DNA of 11,031 nt from Chloroflexi bacterium RBG_16_64_43. Lineage in GTDB: Bacteria; Chloroflexota; Anaerolineae; Anaerolineales; RBG-16-64-43. The notes below the pieces were generated by a model. It had not been told where the DNA came from. It made no database searches and worked only from the letters and a program-made list of their open reading frames with translations. A program made the position numbers and the translations under genes. Numbering within the stretch: the first letter of the stretch is position 1; each line of letters starts with the position of its first letter. Below are positions 6,325-11,031 of this stretch, one piece after another. The stretch lies in assembly GCA_001796965.1 (NCBI GenBank), contig MGOA01000114.1, forward strand, positions 1-11,031. The letters are read 5' to 3'.

Positions 6325-6830
6325 ATGAGCTCCAGCTCCGCGCGACGCCTCGCCACCCCGCGTGCCGACCGGCCCAGCCTCCCGGCCTCCTACGGAATCC
6401 AGCCCGCGCCCTCTGGCGAGGGCACCCTTCCGTGGGATTTTGTCGGCGGGCGAATGCAGGCCGCACGCAACTATTGGGTCGTGACGAGCAGCCACGACGG
6501 ACGACCGCACGCCGCACCGGTTTGGGGCGTCTGGGCGGAGGAGGCCTTCTTCTTCTCCACGGATGCCGCGTCACGCAAGGCGCGCAACCTGCACCTGAAT
6601 CCGCAAGTCGTGGTCCATCTTGAAAGCGGTGACGAGGTGGTGATCCTCGAGGGTCGAGCGGAAGTGGTGGATGACAGAAGCTTGCAGGCGCAGCTTGACG
6701 GCATCTACTTCGCCAAGTACGCATTCCACTTGGAAGGCGGGCTGATCTATCGGGTGCACGTGGATAAGCTCTGGCCTGGCGCGAACGGGATTTCCCCTCC
6801 AGCGCCACTCGTTTTCGGATGCAGGGCTGA
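6325..6830 (+). pseudogene. PPOX-family (pyridoxamine 5'-phosphate oxidase-like) flavoprotein with one-base frameshift near the 3' end
   Basis: ATG 6325 has GAAGG six bases upstream and lies 43 bases after the VWA frame. The protein shows the split-barrel PPOX fold: NYWVVTSSHDGRPHAAPVWG, then KARNLHLNPQVVVHLESGDE and VVILEGRAEVVDD. This family binds FMN or F420 and reduces or oxidises varied substrates; the substrate here is unknown. After VHVDKLW (about residue 150) the frame leaves family-like sequence and runs to a stop at 6960 through an Arg/Pro/Ala-rich tail. In the -1 frame, TGG at 6777 starts WRERDFPSSATRFRMQG and a stop at 6828-6830, which is the usual PPOX C-terminus. Restoring one base near 6772-6777 gives 168 residues, normal for the family. 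This is therefore either a recent inactivation or a sequencing/assembly error. If the sequence is right, a 211-residue protein (6325-6960) with an altered C-terminus would be made. Confidence 0.8.
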
Positions 6831-6890
6831 GCCCACGGGGCTGCATGCGCCCTCGCCGACGCTTGCGCTGCAGTTACCCCCAGTGGGCAG

Positions 6891-6973
6891 ACGCGCGCAT
6901 AGCGCGCGTGCGCGGGCATGCGTAAGGCATGCTATGCCCTCTGGCGGCTGTCCCATGTGACGCGAGGCATAGC
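6891..6973. repeat. Cluster of short perfect inverted repeats in the convergent intergenic gap
   Basis: Three inverted repeats lie in tandem or interleaved. ACGCGCGC (6891-6898) and GCGCGCGT (6902-6909) form an 8-bp stem with loop ATA. GCATGC (6916-6921) and GCATGC (6927-6932) are separated by GTAAG. GCTATGCC (6931-6938) pairs with GGCATAGC (6966-6973). The gap from 6831 to 7048 has no supported gene. The structure could be REP-like, part of a 3' UTR, or an unrecognised small RNA. I see no promoter that would choose between these. Confidence 0.5.
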
Positions 6974-6989
6974 CCAGTGCATGAGAACG

Positions 6990-7020
6990 CAAACAACGGC
7001 CGAACAGCAGCCGTTGTTTG
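6990..7020. terminator. Bidirectional rho-independent terminator between convergent units
   Basis: CAAACAACGGC (6990-7000) and GCCGTTGTTTG (7010-7020) form a perfect 11-bp stem with a 9-base loop. The A/T-rich base of the stem gives TTGTTT on the 3' side in both directions. It sits between the end of the plus-strand PPOX gene and the end of the minus-strand dehydrogenase gene, the expected place for a shared terminator. Confidence 0.7.
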
Positions 7021-7048
7021 ATCGTTGCATCGAACGCAGCAGATCTCG

Positions 7049-9475
7049 CTAGGCGTGCACCCGCTCGCCCTTCGGATCGTGCAACACATCGGGGGCCACC
7101 TGCGCCGCCACGTGTTGGCCGAAGACCTCAACGTGCAACGCGGTGCCGGGCGCGCAGAGCGACAGCGGCAGATACGCGTAGGCAATGTTTTTCTTCACCG
7201 TGAAGCCGTAGCCGGCACTGCGCAGGCGACCCACGACTTTATCGCCGGAGAGCACGGCCTCGCCGCCGTAGATGGTGAGATAGTCCTCGTCCCCGATGGT
7301 CAGTGTGCACAGCTTCTGGGTGAGGCCCTTCTCCTTGATCTTGGCTAGCGCCTCGCGGCCGACGAACTCACCCTTGCCCGGGCGCACACAGAATCCCAAC
7401 CCGGCCTCGTACGGATTCTCGAGCATGGTCACATCCATGCTGTAGTAGCGGTAGCCCTTCTCCAGGCGCAGCGAATCGAGGACTTTGTAGCCGCCCGGCT
7501 CGATGCCGAAGGCCGTGCCGGCAGCCATCAACGCATCCCACACCTGCACGGCCTGCGCGGCCTCAACGTACAACTCCCAGCCCAGCTCGCCGACGTAGGT
7601 CATGCGCTGCGCCAGCACCTTGGCGCCACGGATGTCGATCGTGCGCGCCATCATGTAGGGCAAGGCCTCATTCGACACGTCGCTGGAGGTAACGGCGCGC
7701 AGCACCTCGCGCGCTTTGGGACCCCACAGTCCGATGACTGCGTAATCTTCGGTCACGTCATGGAATTCCACCGGGGGGTCGCCCGGCCGCAGGCCGAGGC
7801 GCAGGTGGCCCAAGTCGTTGCCGATGAAGCCGGAGCCGGTCACCACGCGGAAGCGATCCTTGCCCAGACGAGTGATGGTGACATCGCCCTCCACGCCGCC
7901 GCGTGAGTTGAGGAACTGGGTGTAGACGGCGCGCCCTTCGGGCACGTCCATCTGGCTGTCCGTCAGGCGCTGCAACAGCGGCAGCGCACCCGGGCCGCGC
8001 ACTTCGATCTTTCCGAAGGACGACATATCGAAAAGGCCTACCCGTTCGCGTACGGCGCGATGCTCTTCGGCGACGCGTCCGAAGTACGGCGGGCGCTTCC
8101 AGCCCCACTCGCGCTGATCGGCGCCCATGCGGCGCCAGGCTTTGCCCGGCTGGAAGTAGTTGACGCGCTCCCAGCCGAACTTCTCACCGAAGACCGCGCC
8201 CAGTTCCTGCATGCGGTGGTGCAACGGGCTCACACGATGCGGGCGGGCCCACTCGTTCTCGTCGTTGGGGAAGCGCAGCAGGTAGTAGTACTTCACACCC
8301 TCGCGGGTGCGTTCGGCGGCGTACACCGGATCGGCGTAGTAACGGCCGAAACGCCAGGCGTGGAAGGAGAAGATATCCAGCGAGGGTTCGCCCTCGATGA
8401 TCCACTCGGCCAACACCTTGCCCATGCCGCCCGCGCCGCCGTAGCCCTGTAGCGAAAGCCCAGCGGCGCACCAGTACCCGCGCACGCCGGGCATCGGCCC
8501 GAGCATCGGGCGGCTGTCGGGTGTGTAAGCCCCCGGATGACAGGTCAGGCCCTTGATCTCGGCCCGCTCTAGCACCGGGATGCGCCGAATGACGCCCTCC
8601 AGCAGCGGCTCGAAGCGGTCGAAATCCGGTGGCAGTGTCGCCCCGCCGTGATCCCATGGCGGGCCGTCGACCCACCGCGGCGAGGGGTTGAGTTCGTAGC
8701 CACCCACCACCAGACCGCCCGCCTCCTCGCGCAGGTAGACCAGGTTGTCGGGATCGCGCACACACGGCGTGTCGTGGGGGAATTCCTTGCCCGGCACGGC
8801 CTTGAGCGTGATGTGCTGGTGATCGACCGGCGTCGTGGGAAAGTGCAACCCAGCCATGGCCGCCACCTGCGGGCCCCACATGCCGGCCGCGTTGACCACT
8901 ACCTCGGTGCGGATGGCGCCTTTGTCGGTGATCACCCGCGCCACCTCGCCCTGCGGCCCAAGCTCGAAGCCGGTGACACGCATGTTGGTGTGAATCGTCA
9001 CGCCCAGCTCGCGCGCGCGGCGTGCGAGGTCGGTGGTGGTGAGGTAGGGGTCGAGATGCCCATCGCGCGGCAGGTAGATCGCACCGTACAGGCTCTCTTT
9101 GGAGAGGGCCGGGAAGTACTTGACTGTTTCCTCGGGCGAGGTCACTTCCACCTCCAGCCCGATGGCGCGCGCCTGGCTTACGTTGCGCAGCAATTCGTTG
9201 AACTGCGGCTCGCTGGATGCCACGCGCAGGCTGCCGACGTGTTTGACCATGCCAAACTCGCTGAACAGATCGATGCTGTACTTGCGGATCTGCATCAGGG
9301 TGGGTGAGGTGTGGAATTGAGTGACGAGCCCGGCGGCCCAACCCGATTCGCCACTGGCGATCTCGCCCTTCTCGACCAGCACCACGTCCTTCCAGCCCAG
9401 CTTGGCCAGATGGTACGCGACGCTGACACCCATAATGCCGCCGCCGATGACGACGGCTCGTGCTTGCTCTTTCAC
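7049..9475 (-). CDS. Dimethylglycine/sarcosine dehydrogenase-like FAD oxidoreductase fused to a GcvT aminomethyltransferase domain
   Basis: This 808-residue protein has the DMGDH/SARDH layout. The N-terminal FAD-binding fold has GGGIMG (11-16) and E35 for the ribose. A D-amino-acid-oxidase-like catalytic region follows to about residue 370. The FAO_M linker domain comes next (FGRYYADPVYAAERTREGVK), and from about 430 a GcvT-type folate-binding domain with GLFDMSSFGKIEVRGPGA, YAVIGLWGPKAREVL and YVGELGWELYVE. Family members demethylate dimethylglycine, sarcosine or related N-methyl amino acids and pass the one-carbon unit to tetrahydrofolate. The start is GTG 9475, fixed by AGGAGG five bases upstream. 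The His that carries covalent FAD in mitochondrial DMGDH/SARDH (WHAAGL) is Trp46 here (GWAAGL), so FAD is probably non-covalent and the substrate may differ. The permease gene lies 154 bases upstream on the same strand. Confidence 0.9.
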   Translation of the reverse strand: MKEQARAVVIGGGIMGVSVAYHLAKLGWKDVVLVEKGEIASGESGWAAGLVTQFHTSPTLMQIRKYSIDLFSEFGMVKHVGSLRVASSEPQFNELLRNVSQARAIGLEVEVTSPEETVKYFPALSKESLYGAIYLPRDGHLDPYLTTTDLARRARELGVTIHTNMRVTGFELGPQGEVARVITDKGAIRTEVVVNAAGMWGPQVAAMAGLHFPTTPVDHQHITLKAVPGKEFPHDTPCVRDPDNLVYLREEAGGLVVGGYELNPSPRWVDGPPWDHGGATLPPDFDRFEPLLEGVIRRIPVLERAEIKGLTCHPGAYTPDSRPMLGPMPGVRGYWCAAGLSLQGYGGAGGMGKVLAEWIIEGEPSLDIFSFHAWRFGRYYADPVYAAERTREGVKYYYLLRFPNDENEWARPHRVSPLHHRMQELGAVFGEKFGWERVNYFQPGKAWRRMGADQREWGWKRPPYFGRVAEEHRAVRERVGLFDMSSFGKIEVRGPGALPLLQRLTDSQMDVPEGRAVYTQFLNSRGGVEGDVTITRLGKDRFRVVTGSGFIGNDLGHLRLGLRPGDPPVEFHDVTEDYAVIGLWGPKAREVLRAVTSSDVSNEALPYMMARTIDIRGAKVLAQRMTYVGELGWELYVEAAQAVQVWDALMAAGTAFGIEPGGYKVLDSLRLEKGYRYYSMDVTMLENPYEAGLGFCVRPGKGEFVGREALAKIKEKGLTQKLCTLTIGDEDYLTIYGGEAVLSGDKVVGRLRSAGYGFTVKKNIAYAYLPLSLCAPGTALHVEVFGQHVAAQVAPDVLHDPKGERVHA

Positions 9476-9510
9476 GCAAACCTCCTAACGAGATGCGACA
9501 GGGATGACGG

Positions 9511-9547
9511 CCTCCGCCTCACGCCGCCCTGCGGCGTGAGGCGGAGG
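9511..9547. repeat. Perfect 17-bp stem hairpin upstream of the dehydrogenase gene
   Basis: Positions 9511-9527 and 9531-9547 are exact reverse complements (17 bp, beginning CCTCCGCCTCACG) around the 3-base loop CCT. There is no T-run on either side, so it does not look like a simple terminator. It is about 35 bases before the dehydrogenase GTG on the minus-strand transcript and could act in mRNA processing, stability or attenuation. Confidence 0.65.
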
Positions 9548-9583
9548 GAACGAGGCGCACAATGAATGGATAAGTCCAGCCCA

Positions 9584-9615
9584 CCCGGGCGGGGGCGCAT
9601 GCGCCCCCGCCCGGG
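9584..9615. repeat. 32-base perfect palindrome just after the permease stop
   Basis: Positions 9584-9599 are the exact reverse complement of 9600-9615. The sequence is almost entirely G and C, centred on GCGCATGCGC. It begins 14 bases after the permease stop codon. In RNA it would give a very stable hairpin, but no U-run follows on the minus strand. A 3'-end stabiliser, a partial terminator or a DNA-binding site are all possible. Confidence 0.65.
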
Positions 9616-9629
9616 GGATAGGTCGCGCT

Positions 9630-11031
9630 TTACTCGGGCGGGATCTCCTTGAAGGCGAAGTCGACGTTGATACCACGTCGCTTCTGTGCCGCCTTGGCCG
9701 CAAAGTACCAGACGGCCGAGACCACGACGATCGCGATGGCGATGATTTGAGCCCACAAGTTGCGTGGGAAGTCGGCGAAGTTCCAGTTGCCGAGGACTCC
9801 CAACTGGGGCGCGAGCAGGTAGGCAAACACCATGGCGAAGCCGAACACCGCGCCCAGGCCACCCAGGATGGTGACCCACGGAACGCCGCCCAGTTTGTAC
9901 TTGGCTCCGGGCGAGGCCTCGTAGACTTCCTTGGCCCGGAAGGGCAGCAGCGCCCCGGCCAGTGAGCTGGCCGCGAACACGTAGCCGCAGGCGAAGGTCA
10001 CACCCAGTGTCAGGCCAATCCATCCGCCCACCAAGTTGTAAGCCAGGATGACCGGGATGCTGGCCAGGAAGTAAGCCAGGTGAGCATTGACGGGCGTGTG
10101 GAAGCGCTCGTTGACCTTGCTGAACCACTCGGGCAGCAGCCGGTCGAGCGACATAGCCACCATGATGCGCGTGACCCCGATGTAGCAGTTGTTGACGATC
10201 TGGAACGAGTTAAGGATGTAGCCGAAGGCGATCAGGATCACCACCAGCGGGCTGGCGGTGAGGGCGATGGCCAGGATGTTGGGCCACAGGTTGAACCCCG
10301 CGATGTTGGCTTCGGGGATGAGCGACCAGTAACCTGCGCCGGCGATGTAAACGAACTCCGTGCCGCCCACGCGCTCGAAAGCCCAGCCCAGCAGGGCCAG
10401 CAGGATGCCGGTGACGATCAGCGAGCCCACCAGGATGAACACCTGGTTCTTGAAGGAGCGCGCCTCCTTGATTTCGCCGTTCTGCTCGGCGGAGTAGGTG
10501 GCCCACTGCACGCTCGTCCAGGCGATGGGGGCAACCAGCAGCGTGGCCAGCAAACTGAAGGGCGGGTTGAGGTCGATCCCGGCCGCGACCACGGCATCCT
10601 TCGCGGTCTGATAGAAGTTCTGCACGCCGCCCGAAGCCACCGCAAACGCGTTCAGCCGCGCCACGAATTCCGCAGCCGGTGTGGTGAAGAGCACGATCAG
10701 AGTCGTGGCAAAGGCGACCAGGATCCCGTAAAACATCACGTATTGGACCTTGACGTAATTCTTGAAGCCGCTCACCAGTAGGACCATCGACAGGAACGCA
10801 TTCAGGATGCTGGTGATGATGATCCCGTTAGCCGAGGTGAACCACACCCCGACGGCCGAGAGCGCGGTACTGCCGAGAGTGGCGCCTAACCCGAGGAAGA
10901 GCGGGGCAAAGCCCAGGTACGCCAGCAGCCAGCCCGAGAGCGCCACCCATTGCAGGATCCAGATGACGAAGCCCGACATCAACAGAGTGAAGCCCCAGAA
11001 TCCGCCGAAGGCGCGGCTCTGGAAGACGTAG
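9630..11031 (-). CDS. APC-superfamily amino acid permease, 5' end outside window
   Basis: The frame is open from the window edge (11030) to TAA 9630, giving 466 residues without the N-terminus. The visible part begins YVFQSRAFGGFWGF, which matches the conserved segment after TM2 of APC-family transporters (typically GGDYVF-S-R), so about 50-60 residues are probably missing. About ten hydrophobic segments are visible, for example SGFVIWILQWVALSGWLLAY, SILNAFLSMVLLVSGF, QVFILVGSLIVTGILLALLG, NILAIALTASPLVVILIAFG and IIAIAIVVVSAVWYFAAKA. The C-terminus is short and cytoplasmic (RRGINVDFAFKEIPPE). It probably imports an amino acid or amine by proton or sodium symport in the inner membrane. Its position before a dimethylglycine/sarcosine dehydrogenase-like gene suggests an N-methylated amino acid, by inference only. 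An internal ATG at 10979 is not the real start. Confidence 0.88.
   Translation of the reverse strand, partial: YVFQSRAFGGFWGFTLLMSGFVIWILQWVALSGWLLAYLGFAPLFLGLGATLGSTALSAVGVWFTSANGIIITSILNAFLSMVLLVSGFKNYVKVQYVMFYGILVAFATTLIVLFTTPAAEFVARLNAFAVASGGVQNFYQTAKDAVVAAGIDLNPPFSLLATLLVAPIAWTSVQWATYSAEQNGEIKEARSFKNQVFILVGSLIVTGILLALLGWAFERVGGTEFVYIAGAGYWSLIPEANIAGFNLWPNILAIALTASPLVVILIAFGYILNSFQIVNNCYIGVTRIMVAMSLDRLLPEWFSKVNERFHTPVNAHLAYFLASIPVILAYNLVGGWIGLTLGVTFACGYVFAASSLAGALLPFRAKEVYEASPGAKYKLGGVPWVTILGGLGAVFGFAMVFAYLLAPQLGVLGNWNFADFPRNLWAQIIAIAIVVVSAVWYFAAKAAQKRRGINVDFAFKEIPPE

Noticed and set aside
5469..6356. Long minus-strand frame opposite the VWA region
   Set aside because: It is a shadow of the plus-strand VWA frame, with no recognisable domain or ribosome binding site.
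6831..6960. Open frame extending the PPOX gene to the stop at 6960
   Set aside because: It is Arg/Pro/Ala-rich without family similarity, while the expected PPOX C-terminus is intact in the next frame; best explained by a one-base frameshift.
8184..9479. Long alternative frame (431 codons) within the dehydrogenase gene
   Set aside because: The translation is Arg/His/Gly-rich without motifs, while the overlapping frame has complete FAD and GcvT signatures.
9584..9615. Palindrome as a rho-independent terminator
   Set aside because: The stem is strong but no T-run follows on either strand.

Overview
The window is GC-rich and tightly packed with bacterial genes. The gene set suggests a Chloroflexota bacterium, probably Anaerolineae or a relative: an exported bactofilin-like protein, a Toast_rack lipoprotein beside an ECF sigma/anti-sigma pair, a four-domain S1 protein with an acidic Pro/Glu tail, and a ChlI/ChlD-type chelatase. 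This lineage call is inference from gene content, not a database result. No rRNA, tRNA, CRISPR array or insertion sequence was seen.

Layout. Positions 1-2455 (minus) read, in transcription order, lipoprotein -> ECF sigma factor -> zinc-finger anti-sigma factor -> exported bactofilin-like protein. The last three genes overlap or nearly overlap. A sequence resembling an ECF promoter lies in front of the lipoprotein gene, so the cluster may be an autoregulated envelope-stress unit. Positions 2565-3950 (minus) hold an S1-domain RNA-binding protein with its own sigma-70 type promoter and a rho-independent terminator. Positions 4198-6830 (plus) hold a divergently transcribed chelatase region: an AAA+ (ChlI-type) reading frame, a VWA (ChlD-type) reading frame shifted by -1, and a PPOX-family flavoprotein gene broken by a one-base frameshift near its end. 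Positions 6831-7048 form a hairpin-rich gap between convergent units. Positions 7049-11031 (minus) hold an APC-family permease (5' end outside the window) followed by a dimethylglycine/sarcosine dehydrogenase-like enzyme. These two are plausibly an uptake and catabolism pair for N-methylated amino acids.

The most interesting point is the junction of the chelatase frames. The AAA+ frame ends in GTA AAA AAA AAG ATG AGC TGA. This contains the dnaX-type slippery heptamer A AAA AAG in the correct phase, six bases before the stop. A -1 shift there gives a continuous 686-residue AAA+/linker/VWA ChlD-type protein, while normal termination gives a 369-residue ChlI-type small subunit. Programmed frameshifting that makes both small and medium chelatase subunits from one chlD gene has been described in bacteria and archaea (recalled from the literature, not checked here), and this locus looks like an example. 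The window has no large (CobN/ChlH) subunit. A one-base assembly error in the nine-A run is the main alternative, and the separate frame break in the PPOX gene makes that worth excluding.
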